A stretch of DNA of 64,000 bases from Lumbricus terrestris. Lineage: Eukaryota; Annelida; Clitellata; Crassiclitellata; Lumbricidae. Positions 53,720 to 63,610 of this stretch are shown one piece after another. Location: NCBI GenBank assembly GCA_949752735.1, contig OX457042.1, positions 30,391,116-30,455,115 on the forward strand, given 5' to 3'. The position numbers and the translations under genes are program-made. The stretch's first letter is position 1. Each line of letters opens with the position of its first letter. The notes beneath the pieces are model-generated. The model was not told the origin of the DNA, did not search any database, and saw nothing but the letters and a program-made list of their open reading frames with translations.

Positions 53720-54871
53720 CCCGTGGTAGAGTGCTTCGAACTGTCCGTTGTTTCCGCAGTGGTTGATGAACAGCTTCACCTTCGGATGCGCCAGAATGTC
53801 ATTCTGCGGAAGCCAACCATCTGTTCTTATGAACTCTGGAATACGGAACTCTGAGCTTACGTTGGTCAGTCTCCAGATGATCCTATGTCGCTCGATTCGA
53901 TTGAATGCGTGGAAGAATTTCCTAAGCAGGACATCTGGATACGAGGACAACATGGAACCAAAACTTACCAGGATAACTCCATCCTCAGCTCCATCTAAGA
54001 AGCTTTGAATGTCTTCTGGGAGTGTCTTCGCTGGTTTCGTTGTCAGTCCTCCCACTTCTGCCATATGTGGCATGATGGGCTTTGGAGAGTCAATAACGGA
54101 ATCACTTGTTAGAATCCAGAACTTTGATCTCTCCATCAATTCATCTGGAGAATCGAATGCTCCATATTGTTGGTACAGCTTTATGATATCATCGGGTACC
54201 TTTACGTTCTGCTCGTCTAACCTTGCTTGGTTCGACAGCCAAGCATTTGAAATCCTACCCAGGAAACTCATTCTCTCAGACTGGAAGGAATACTTTCCCG
54301 GAACGAATGACGGAAGCCACGGAACCCTCATCATCCATGGGTTCGGGAAATCTGTGTAAGTCACCCATGGTATTCCAAGACGGTGAGCCAGGAGGTAGAA
54401 ATGTTTGGTGCAGAAGAATCCATCGATGACAGCCAAGTCGTAACGAGCAGATTTGAGCTTCTCTATTAGTTGTTCGTTCTCGATGAGGAGTAACCTGGCA
54501 TGAGCTTCAACCCACAGTGAAGTAGCATCTAGCAAATCTTTGTATGGTAACTCATTGTGCAACATACGCTGTACTACTTGTCCAATCACACCTTTCGTCT
54601 CTCCAACGGCGTTATCTCTGCCCTGAACCAGATGTATAAACGTCATATTAAACTTCTTAGCCTCGGAAGCTGTGTCTTTGTCGATCATGTATCCTTCGTC
54701 AACCAAAATGTGGGTCTCGTGTTGACGCCCACCGAGCGCTCGCGCAATGGAAACGAGGCATGATAAGTGACTGCCCTGGACGATTGGCACGAAAAGGATC
54801 TTATAAGACACTGAGAAATCTACTAATAGGCATAGTAAACACAGAATCGTTAACCACCTAAGGAGAAACAT
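53720..54871 (-). CDS. UDP-glycosyltransferase H, first coding exon
   Basis: Residues 1-384 of a 527-residue UGT. Signal peptide MFLLRWLTILCLLCLLVDFS, His in QGSHLSC, Asp in YDLAVIDG. At the donor site it reads [21 protein letters not shown]: Asn replaces the Thr that all other copies have before the conserved His. No stop or frameshift. Its N-terminus and promoter are closest to pseudogene E, which is a ruined duplicate. Active or altered donor choice cannot be told from sequence. Confidence 0.92.
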
Positions 54872-55200
54872 CGATGCTGTTTTAAACCAGGTTATTAAGA
54901 TAAGGCGACGTCAATTTACTAAAAATCCTCTAGCTAGTGCTCCGAGTTACGTATTCCTAGGCCTATTAGTTTTTGGTTATTGTCTTTGCGCTATTTATAT
55001 TTTTGGCCCGTGTATTTTTTATAGACGAAGTCCGTTGAGACCTATGTCCTTGATCAAAGTATTGTTACATTGAACAGAGGCAGAAAACCCATGCAAAGGT
55101 TGCAGTCTAATCCACTGCGCGTTGATTTATGTGTAACCGTGTTTTAAACCACCAGCAATAGTTGACTTCTTAGTGTCACTCGAAGAAACCTGTCGTTTCT
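54872..55200 (-). promoter_or_regulatory. Promoter region of UGT H
   Basis: ATGTCCTTGATCAAAG at about 55044, ATGCAAAGGTTGCAGTCTAA at 55091, GCGTTGATTTATGTGTAACC and TTAGTGTCACTCGAAGAAAC. This is the uninterrupted version of the E flank. The block begins about 220 bp before the ATG. Confidence 0.6.
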
Positions 55201-55319
55201 GTCTGTCTGGACGACGGTTGAATGACGTGTGGGAGGAGGCTGAGAGGATTGGATTACGGAGGACAGAGTGGTGTGTCACCCGATGCGCTCTCAGCACGTG
55301 TAAGGACTAAAGTCTAAGG
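55201..55319 (+). repeat. LINE 3' end fragment
   Basis: GAGGAGGCTGAGAGGATTGG then GGAGGACAGAGTGG; same fragment as 41275-41365 in the E flank, so it is part of the duplicated segment. Confidence 0.45.
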
Positions 55320-55828
55320 CAGTGGTTCTCAACCCGTGCCACGCGGGCCATAAGTGACCCACCATGCCTCAAAGATGACCCCGAACCTCTCAAAGAACTA
55401 TTAAAAAATATACGCCAGGATTATAATTTGGGCATGATACAATACATATTATTTATTATTGTAAATTATTTTTGTACGTTTAGAAATAAAATCAGATATT
55501 GTAGGCCTATGTTGATCAATTTCTTTTAGAATTTTGTATGCTTTCAGTAAATTTCTAGAAAAAAGTAAAATAAACTGATAAATGTTAAAATGTATCAGAT
55601 TCGCTCTCTACATTTACTTTCTCCAAGTCTTAACGGACGGAGGACTGACGGGGGAGGAGGCTGCCGGAGCTGCTCAGGACAGAGAAGGATGGAGGACCTG
55701 TATCGCCCAGTGTGCACACAGCACGTGGAGGGACTAAGGTAAGTCTTAAATTTCAACTCCTAGTGGCCACTCTTATCATCAAACTAAGAAAAAGTGGTCC
55801 TTGAGTCCAAAAAGGTTTCGAACCACTG
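55320..55828. mobile_element. hAT-like MITE with CAGTGGTTCTCAAC end
   Basis: Left end CAGTGGTTCTCAACC and right end GGTTTCGAACCACTG are near inverted repeats of the kind seen in hAT non-autonomous elements. The left end recurs in the E flank at 41362. A LINE 3' scrap (GGGGGAGGAGGCTGCCGGAG, 55650) lies inside. Target duplication unclear. Confidence 0.5.
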
Positions 55829-55927
55829 GTAAGGAAGAAATCTAGAAGTCATTCAACTACTTTATAATAATTATACATAATTTATTGATGCATCCTACAT
55901 GTACTTACGCATCATCTATGACCCTTT

Positions 55928-56439
55928 CATCGGCGAATACAGAAATTTTCGAAGGGGGGCAAAATTTTGTGTGATCTTTGCCAGAAAAATCTGATGACTT
56001 TTTAGTCGTTTGGTCGAAATTTCTGGAAAATAGAAAATATACCAGTTTTCCATGTCAAAATAACTTATTAACTGATGAACTTTTTAAAGTCATCAGTTGG
56101 TCAAAGTACTGAAGTAATTTCTGCAAGCAATAATAAATAATATACTATGGCCTCTCTAGTGTCCTATTTTCTCTCCCGCTGCATTGATTTAATGGCTTGT
56201 TGGAACCAAATGGGGGAGGGGCATGGGCGGAGTTTGGTTTCCGTTCTTGGAGGGGCCAAGGCCTTCTTGGGGGCTAAGCCCGGGAAAAGAAACCATTTGC
56301 ACGGTAAAAAAATGATTTTGGGTTTTCTTGGGGGTGCTTAGCCCCCCTAGCCCCTGATAAACTCCGCCCATGGGGGGCACGTCCCATGCGCTTTTTAAAT
56401 GGACCTTGGCCGGATTGCCCCCTCCTGGATCCGCTCCTG
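55928..56439. mobile_element. hAT-like MITE, host of a nested MITE
   Basis: Exact 8-bp duplication GACCCTTT (55920-55927 and 56440-56447). Left end CATCGGCGAATACAG and reversed right end CAGGAGCGGATCCAG match imperfectly. Inside lie two copies of the CTGATGA-T-run-GTC motif and another MITE. Confidence 0.75.
56222..56372. mobile_element. Nested MITE with CATGGGCGGAGTTT ends
   Basis: Perfect 14-bp inverted ends CATGGGCGGAGTTT / AAACTCCGCCCATG. Same family as 15172-15311. It splits the surrounding MITE, so it came later. The flanks are G-rich and the target duplication cannot be read. Confidence 0.7.
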
Positions 56440-56700
56440 GACCCTTTATTGTTTGCGGCCCTGAATCATTTGGGGCCTATTATTTTTAATTTTCACTCGA
56501 GGAAAATAATAAAATTATAATACTTTAGACTTAGTAGAAAAGCTTTGTCGTTCTGGAGTAATCGGACGTCTTCGCCGGCCAGTTGTTTGCGTGTGTCTGT
56601 TTTGACTTATCCTAAGAAATATCATTATCATTTTTAAAGTTTAACATTATTATTACTATTGGGGCATGTTTTCATTTTTTTAATGTATTTCTTCGAGTGA
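56440..56700. other. No recognised feature
   Basis: AT-rich. No gene. Confidence 0.35.
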
Positions 56701-56712
56701 AAGACTAAGATA

Positions 56713-57341
56713 ATGACCACGGCGGAATGGGATACCTTCCAAATGGATGGAGAGGAGAAAGAGGTTGTGAGAAGTTTTTCGTGTTTGGGCTCAATGGTGG
56801 AGAAGGAAGGAAGATGCGATAAAGAGGTGAGGCGGAGCATTTCAATGGTCAACGCTTCAATGCAGGGACTAGATAAGATATGGAGGGACAGGCATATGAG
56901 CTTACAGACCAAGACGAGACTGGTCAAAGCAATGATTTTCCCCATAGTGCTATATGGAAGCGAGACGTGGACGAAGACGAAGGCGTTGGATGACAACATT
57001 GCTGCGTGTGAAATGTGGATATGGAGGAGGCTGCTGGGAGTATCGTGGAAGGAGAGGAGGAAAAATGAATCTGTGATCCAGGAGATAGGTCAACTAAGAG
57101 TGGATATGTCATTGCTGCAGAGGATCATCAAACAGAAGCTAGTTCGGCCACGTGCATGATGCGCACGGATGGACTAGAGAAGGCGATGATGGTGGCGTGT
57201 GGAGAGGGTACGAGGAGAAGAGGTCGGCCGAGGACCAGATGGATGGAGGATGTACACAGGAGGACAGAAATGGATATTGAACAACTGAGGGATGAAAAAC
57301 AGAACAGAATGGAGTGGAGAAGGTTGGTCATGACAAGGTGA
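56713..57341 (+). pseudogene. LINE reverse transcriptase C-terminal fragment
   Basis: FSCLGSMVEKEGRCDKEVRR, then MSLQTKTRLVKAMIFPIVLY and GSETWTKTKA, WIWRRLLGVSWKERRKNESV, a frameshift near 57155, then GRPRTRWMEDVHRRTEMDIE and MEWRRLVMTR. These are the thumb and C-terminal parts of a non-LTR retrotransposon. The catalytic part is missing. Confidence 0.8.
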
Positions 57342-57584
57342 TTTCTTCATAAAGCCGTCTAACTCATTTATAGACAAATGAAATAGGTCGTTTTCAATGT
57401 TATGAAGGAATATTATTTGGGCCCATGAAGTCATTCGGTCGTGGACCTTTTCGTGTTGGATTGTTCGAATCCGAGGTGCCAGACGAATATTATTCCCAAT
57501 TTCAAAGGCGACCCATAGAGTGATTGACTGATTATTTGCCATTTATTTATTTTTGATAAATGATAATAAGCTGTTCACTTTTGT
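57342..57584. other. No recognised feature
   Basis: Non-coding. Confidence 0.35.
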
Positions 57585-57693
57585 CCCCCTCCCTCTCTCT
57601 CTCTTTCTCTGTCTCTCTGTGTGTATCTCTCTCCGTCTCTGTTTCCCTGTCTGTCTGTCTGTCTGTCTGTTTGTCTCTCTCTCTCTCCGTTGT

Positions 57694-57724
<31 letters not shown>

Positions 57725-57745
57725 TTTATTTTATTTTTTTATTAC
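57585..57745. repeat. CT-rich and ATT-rich simple repeats
   Basis: A (CT)n/(CTGT)n run (about 57590-57687) followed by (ATT)n. Confidence 0.85.
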
Positions 57746-57949
57746 CCGAGGTGTTTATGATCCCTCAGGATTTATGAATCTATTCTATGACGTTAGTGGT
57801 CCTCGTCCTCGGTGCGTTGTGCGAACGTGCCTCTAAATGCTATTGCATTAAATCTTTGCGTGCAAATGGATAGCTGCTGGAACAAGTGCACGGTTTCCAG
57901 AGGGTCACCTGAGACGGCGGTCATTCGGCGCCCCAACTCTAACTCAACT

Positions 57950-57965
57950 CTTCTTCTTCTTCTTC

Positions 57966-58026
<61 letters not shown>

Positions 58027-58029
58027 CAT

Positions 58030-58128
<99 letters not shown>

Positions 58129-58145
58129 TATTATTATTATTATTA

Positions 58146-58187
<42 letters not shown>

Positions 58188-58188
58188 G
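57950..58188. repeat. (TTC)n-(TTA)n-(TCA)n-(TTA)n microsatellite
   Basis: Compound trinucleotide tract of about 240 bp; TCA makes up the middle (58030-58127). Long Met-only or Ile-only frames here are not genes. Confidence 0.96.
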
Positions 58189-58613
58189 GCTACCGTAGGC
58201 TACATCTCTTGTTTCATAATTTAGTTAATCATTATTCAAGTGTTAAGAGGAATAGCTCTGAAATTGTTAAATTGCCCATCCAGGAATGGTTGATCTCCAA
58301 ATCTTAAAAATCTAGGTCTATAGCCTAAGATCGAAGATCTGACGATAATATTCGCTATTCGGATGATTACTAAATATCTTAAAACGGTCGAGCATAATTA
58401 TAGGCTCATATAATCTCGATCGATCTCAAATCCGAGTCGTCAGAGATGTTATGCCGAGATCCAGTTGAATAATATTTAACCACTGTACACACTGAGACAC
58501 TTCATAAAATTAGTACACAGTTTATTTTTCCATTTAAATCTGTACGGTAAGACTAAGATTAAACTACGGTACGCATAAGGACCCACATAAAGTTGTGCAC
58601 AATTTTCGTAACT
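58189..58613 (-). other. 3' flank of UGT I
   Basis: 58205-58330 matches 43020-43150 next to the broken UGT exon. The rest is probably 3' UTR and downstream DNA. Confidence 0.5.
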
Positions 58614-59045
58614 CTAAAATGCTTTAAGTTTGGCGTTTGCTTCAGCTTCAAATTTTTTTCTCGCGACCAATGCAACTAATTTTTTCGCCAGAACCAGAAG
58701 GAGTATGGCAACTGCAAGACACATGGCTAATGCGTCTAACATAAGGTACTGGAAAAAGTTTAAATCCTTTCCAGTAGATTGGAGATGATCAGAACCGAAT
58801 TTGATGACGTGTTCAATCCAGTAGGCTGCTCGCTCCGCCGGTCGCTGTGGGGCGCTGCGGTAGATTTCTGACGCCAGAGAAATACGACGCTTGTATCCAG
58901 GGTCGTTGAGGATTTTCATGATGTTGGTGTATAACTCATCCGAAGTAAATTTATGAACATTCATCCCGAATCCAAATCCTTTGTCTTCAATCCGAATAGC
59001 ATTATAAGATTGATCACCAATGATTGGAAATCCGATCATGGGCAC
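58614..59045 (-). CDS. UDP-glycosyltransferase I, last exon
   Basis: VPMIGFPIIGDQSYNAIRIEDKG, then GFGMNVHKFTSDELYTNIMK, GYKRRISLASEIYRSAPQRP, span YLMLDALAMCLAVAILLLVLA. The tail (LVALVARKKFEAEANAKLKAF) is unlike the other copies but keeps Lys at -5 and -3. The acceptor is TGTTTTACAG. Confidence 0.9.
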   Translation of the reverse strand: MPMIGFPIIGDQSYNAIRIEDKGFGFGMNVHKFTSDELYTNIMKILNDPGYKRRISLASEIYRSAPQRPAERAAYWIEHVIKFGSDHLQSTGKDLNFFQYLMLDALAMCLAVAILLLVLAKKLVALVARKKFEAEANAKLKAF

Positions 59046-59245
59046 CTGTAAAACAGACACATTAAATTCTAATACTTTCAACAGGTTTCCGTTGGGAACG
59101 ACTTTCTAATTAACTTCTAAACCACTGAAGTTGATTACCTCGTATACCATAATTATCTTTCCAATCTGCTAAATAAAATCCCATGATTTGACAGTGCCAA
59201 AAGCCTTAGCCAGGAAAAAAAGTCAGTCACTAGTCAGTAGCCTAC

Positions 59246-60190
59246 TGAGTCCTACTCGTTTCTTTCAATGGCGGCACAAATTCTACCTTGCATACTTAAC
59301 AAAGACATAGATGGAGAAAGCCCATTTTGAAAACCGTGCTTAGACGGAAATATGATATTCATTTTTTGCAAGAAATTTATTGCTGCGCTCATACATAATT
59401 TTCTCAAAAAATTTGGACAAATAAGAGAGAACGTGAATGGGCTAGTAATTTGTAAACTTGTCTCTGGCACCTTGTTTAAAGACTAGCACTATTTTAGCTG
59501 TTTTTAGAACGGGCGGGGGGATTTCATAAGCGAAAGAGCAATTTATGATTTCAGTCAAGGGCGGATACAGAAATTTTCGAAGGGGGTGGGCCAACATTTT
59601 CGGTCTTGGGACATGGAAAAAATCTTGGTCGCCGAAAAATCTTATGACCTTTTTTAGTCATTTTGTCTCGAATTCCCAAGAAAAACCCCATTTTATCTGT
59701 CAAAATAGTTTATGACCATTTTTAGTCGTATACGGACCTCGTATGCGGACCTCGTAGGCGTGGGGAGGGACCATGGAACTACTCATGGGGCTACGTCAAC
59801 TTTCCGAGCCAGAATAATAACTGGTCAAAAATTTAAACAAATTCTAAATGGGGCCATGGCCGGATTGGCCCCCCCCCCAGATCCGCCCCGATTTCAGCCA
59901 ATGGTTGAGCAACCATAGCTAAATGGGACCTACTTACTAGCAATGCAGGGGTATCATCTATCCTCTTGCTATGCGTGAGACTGGTTGAATGCGCTAGATT
60001 CAGAACCTCCTCTGATTCCGAGATTGGGGTTTTCAAGGATTTATTAAAGGAGTTTGGGAATTATAGTTATTTCATCCGCAAGGGATTTAACAATGTTGGC
60101 AAAATAATCGTTAAATTTATTTGCCATTATATCAGCATTATAAGTCTGGGTCCCATCGATGACTATTCCCTAAATGGAAAAATCTAGACC
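59246..60190 (-). pseudogene. LINE reverse transcriptase fragment in UGT I intron
   Basis: The minus strand from 60190 reads VIDGTQTYNADIMANKFNDY then NILPTLLNPLRMK-like sequence. After the MITE it resumes with ...NKVPETSLQITSPFTFSLICPNF (LQ.. 'RPISLLP.FSKI' position) and INFLQKMNIIFPSKHGFQNG, MSLLSMQGRICAAIERNE. This is the fingers/palm entry of a Jockey/CR1-type polymerase. Broken and incomplete. Confidence 0.6.
59555..59889. mobile_element. hAT-like MITE inside the LINE fragment
   Basis: Exact 8-bp duplication GATTTCAG (59547-59554 and 59890-59897). Left end TCAAGGGCGGATACAG; right end reversed GGGGCGGATCT. Two CTT/TTATGACC-T-run-AGTC motifs inside. The LINE reads through if the element is removed, which sets the order of events. 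Confidence 0.8.
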
Positions 60191-60236
60191 TCTCATTTAC
60201 TTTCAATTACAATGAAAATGATGAACAAATATTCAC

Positions 60237-61394
60237 CCCGTGATAGAGAGCTTCGAACTGTCCGTTGTTTCCGCAGTGTGTGATGAACAGCTTAACCTTC
60301 GGATGCGCCAGGATGTCATTCTGCGGAAGCCAACTGTCTGTTCGTATGAAATCTGGATTCTGGAACTTGGTCTTTACGTTGTCCAGTCTCCAGATGATCC
60401 TATGTCGCTCGATTCGATTGAAGGCCTCGAGGAACTTTCTGAGCAGGACATCTGGAAACAAGGACATCATTGTTCCGAAAGTAACCAGGATCACTCCGTC
60501 CTCGGCTCCGTCTAAGAAGCTTTGAATGTCTTCTGGGAGTTTCTTTGCTGCTTTCGTTGTCAGTCCTCCCACTTCTGTCATGTGGGACATGATGGGTTTT
60601 GGAGAGTCAATAGCCGCATCACTTGTTAGAATCCAGAACTTTGATCTCCTCATCAAATCATCGGAGGAGTCGAAAGCCCCGTATTGCTGGTACTGCTTCA
60701 TGATATTATCGGGCGCATTGACTTCAATATCTGTCTGCCTTACTAGATACAGCTGCAAGGCATTTGAAATTCGACCAAGCAAGCTCATTTTCCCAGACTG
60801 GGAAGAGAACTTCCCCGGAACGATTGACGGAAGCCACGGAGCTCTCATCGCCCATGGATCTGGATAGTCGGTGTAGGTTATCCAAGGTATTCCCAGACGA
60901 TGTGCCAATAGGTAGAAATGTTTGTTAAAACAGATCCCGTCAATGACAGCCAAGTCGTACTGAGCAGATTTGAGCTGCTCTATGATTGGTTCATTGTCCA
61001 AGAGTAGTAACTTGGCATTTGCCTTTGCCCACGTTGAGGTAACATCTAGCAAATTTCCGTGGGAGGATATGGGTATATTGTTCACCATACGATATACGAT
61101 TTCATCAATCAGACCTTTCGTCTCACCCAGCGTTTTATCTCTGCTCTGAGCCAAGTATACAAACGTGATGTTTAACCTCTTCGCAGCGGATGCCGTGTCT
61201 TTATCGAGCTTGTATCCATCGTCAACCAGAATGTGAGCCTCGTGTTGACGTTCCCCGAGCGCTCGGGCAATGGAAAGTATGCATGATACGTGGCTGCCCT
61301 GTACTAGTGGCATGAAAAGGATCTTGTAAGACTCCGAGTAAGCCACGAATAGGCATAGTAAGCGGATAATCGTTAACCACCTAAAGAGAAACAT
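60237..61394 (-). CDS. UDP-glycosyltransferase I, first coding exon
   Basis: 386 residues, giving a 529-residue protein with its last exon. Signal peptide MFLFRWLTIIRLLCLFVAYS, His in QGSHVSC, Asp in YDLAVIDG, then [20 protein letters not shown]. It is the most diverged intact copy: NNIPISSHGNLLDVTSTWAK carries two extra residues, LVTFGTMMSLFP replaces LVSFGSMLSSYP, and DNVKTKFQNPDF replaces [12 protein letters not shown]. The differences fall in both the acceptor side and the donor side, so different substrates are plausible (inference). No defects. Confidence 0.92.
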
Positions 61395-61660
61395 CGATGC
61401 TGTTTAGATGTAAAGTTATTAGGATGAGAAGACGTCAGGTATTCGCTAGATTATAGAATAACCCTAGTTAGTATTACACGGCGAGTTGCTTGCGAAGTGA
61501 TCTTTTGCATTTGTTACTGTGAAATTTATATGTAGTTTAGCCAGCTCTGACTTCCTAGTTGTTGAACGCGATATTGTTTATAGAAAGAGCTGGAGACCAA
61601 AGATCTGTGTGCGAAGGTTAAAGTTCTCACACTTGGCACATCATTCTGCTTGACTTATGT
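61395..61660 (-). promoter_or_regulatory. Promoter region of UGT I
   Basis: GATGCTGTTTAGATGTAAAG and GACGTCAGGTATT near the ATG resemble C and H. GCGAAGGTTAAAGTTCTCAC at 61611 is a diverged form of the shared block, about 217 bp before the ATG. Confidence 0.45.
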
Positions 61661-62508
61661 AACTTTTGTACATTGAAGAGCACAACACAGCAAAGCAATA
61701 ACACTGTGACAAACACTGATCACGGTCATCACATTCAAATTGAAAGTCAAATAAATTTGAAGCTGTATAACAGAGAGTCCAATTCTAACACAACATGATG
61801 ATGATTCTGAAACAGCGCACGTAAGTAGGCCTACATGCCTAATTACATGTAGACTAAGCTTAATTTTAAAAAAGGTTTCGACTAGTTCAAGCCCTGCCAT
61901 TGCAATTGCCTAGTTCAAATTTTGCTTAAAGTTATTTGTTATTTGTTTATTCATACACAGATTAAACACTAAACAGGATAAATTTTTAAAAATTGAGCAA
62001 ATAAATGATCATTCCACTTTTGAGGAGAAAACAGATTTCTAGAAATACGCAGAAGTGATTAAGCTCATAAAAGATTTCAGGAATTGTCTGGATCTGATAC
62101 AAAGCTTTAAGACTGCTAGACTGCCAGTAGGCTATCGGAACGAAGAACTGGTTCTTAAATTTCAGAACATATCAACTGCCCTTGTTAAAAGTAGCCTATA
62201 ATACGCTGATAAGTTATAATTTTACCCCTTGTTGAGCGGTATTAAACTAACGCACAGATTTACAAGACCTTGCAAATGTTACTAATTGTAAGGATTACGT
62301 CTATAGCTGATGTTATTCTTGTCAATAGCACCTGGTACAAAGGGTCAAGCTTCTTCCTTTCACGTGACCATAACTAAAGGGCCTACGGACCTTTGTCGAT
62401 TGACTCAGAGGTTTATTGTGAATGTAAGGCTACGTCTTTGTGACAATGTCATGTACCCTGAAGTGAACTGTGTTTGCTGTTTTTGCGATTGCTGTTGGGA
62501 CTTTGGGA
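61661..62508. other. Spacer without recognised gene
   Basis: AT-rich. TTATTTGTTTATTCATACAC at 61940 resembles possible LINE 3' ends elsewhere. Nothing else named. Confidence 0.4.
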
Positions 62509-62799
62509 CATACATGCATGCATACATAAATACATACATACATTCATACATACATACATACATACATACATACATACATACATACATACATACATACATA
62601 CATACATACATACATACATACATACATACATACATACATACATACATACATACATACATACATACATACATAGGCTACATACATACATACATACATACAT
62701 ACATACATACATACATACATACATACATACATACATACATACATACATACATACATACATACATACATACATACATACATACATACATACATACATACA

Positions 62800-62830
<31 letters not shown>
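62509..62830. repeat. (CATA)n microsatellite
   Basis: About 320 bp of CATA units, interrupted once by TAGGCTA at 62671. It is the complement of the (TATG)n tract in the intron of D. Open frames are artefacts. Confidence 0.97.
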
Positions 62831-62833
<3 letters not shown>

Positions 62834-63159
62834 GCTAGCTAGGACCGTCTTGGCTAAAACGCTAGCCTTTGCTTTCATTGGCGCCCTGCATTGTGGAACT
62901 AGCTTCCTCCTTCAACGCGTTTCTCCTTATTAACTGGCGGGCCAAATTACTCTTTTCGTTGTCTCAAGGCCACTTTTTCTCTCTTGGTCTAACACACTCA
63001 GGGCCGAAAGTGGTTTGGAAAAGTTGCCGGGTCCGAGTTTGGCAGACGAGGCGACGTCTTCAACCCGACAATTTTCTGACGACCTTCTTTAGTCATTCGC
63101 CCAAAATTTTCGAAAACCTCTGCCAATTTCACTAAGTAGGCCTAGGCCCCATTTCGTCA
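62831..63159. other. Spacer with worn MITE motif
   Basis: TTTCTGACGACCTTCTTTAG then TCATTCGCCC at 63072 is another copy of the MITE hairpin motif. No gene. Confidence 0.4.
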
Positions 63160-63610
63160 TCTTATATTATAATTCCGAAATTCCATATGTTTGTTTGTTT
63201 GTTTGTACGGATTTTGACAAAATAGGCTCGGAAATGAAACAGCGTCGGTTTAGTCCTACCAAAATTTTTGCAATTGATTCTTACCCAAATTATAAGGCAA
63301 ACGCAACTATTTTCAGCTTTTAATTTTTTATTCGCTTTAAAACAAGAGTTAGCGTTTTAAGACAGATTTCATCAATAATCGCTCACGCTAAGTTTTTAGT
63401 AAAGAGTCTACAGTACGCATGACGTCATACTTGCCCAATAATAATTTCCGTAGCGCCCCGCAGGGGCGGGTCACGTTTGGCTTTTTGGAAAAGCGGGGAT
63501 GGGGTGGAGGGTTGGCTAAAACCCGAAATTTAGCGGTGAACGATGGGTACCATAGTGGAGTAGTGCTACAAACCCTAAATTTCCCGGGCAACGCCGGGTA
63601 ACACATCTAG
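63160..63610 (+). mobile_element. Non-autonomous Helitron-like element
   Basis: Starts TCTTATATTATAATTCC after an A, runs through TTTGTTTGTTTGTTTGTACGG, and ends with the hairpin CCCGGGCAACGCCGGG followed by TAACACATCTAG before T. A 5' TC, a GC-rich hairpin close to the end, a CTRR 3' end and insertion between A and T are Helitron marks. No Rep/helicase is encoded. Confidence 0.65.

Larger units (their letters stand above)
59046..60236 (-). other. Intron of UGT I (1,191 bp)
   Basis: Largely made of a LINE fragment on the minus strand that is itself split by a MITE. Donor GTGAAT. Confidence 0.75.

Noticed and set aside
57793..58198. Frames of poly-Met and poly-Ile
   Set aside because: Artefact of the compound trinucleotide microsatellite.
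9084..61394. A UGT1-type locus with many first exons sharing common downstream exons
   Set aside because: C, D, F, H and I each have their own last exon directly downstream, with good splice sites. Only A and G lack one in view, and both have structural explanations.
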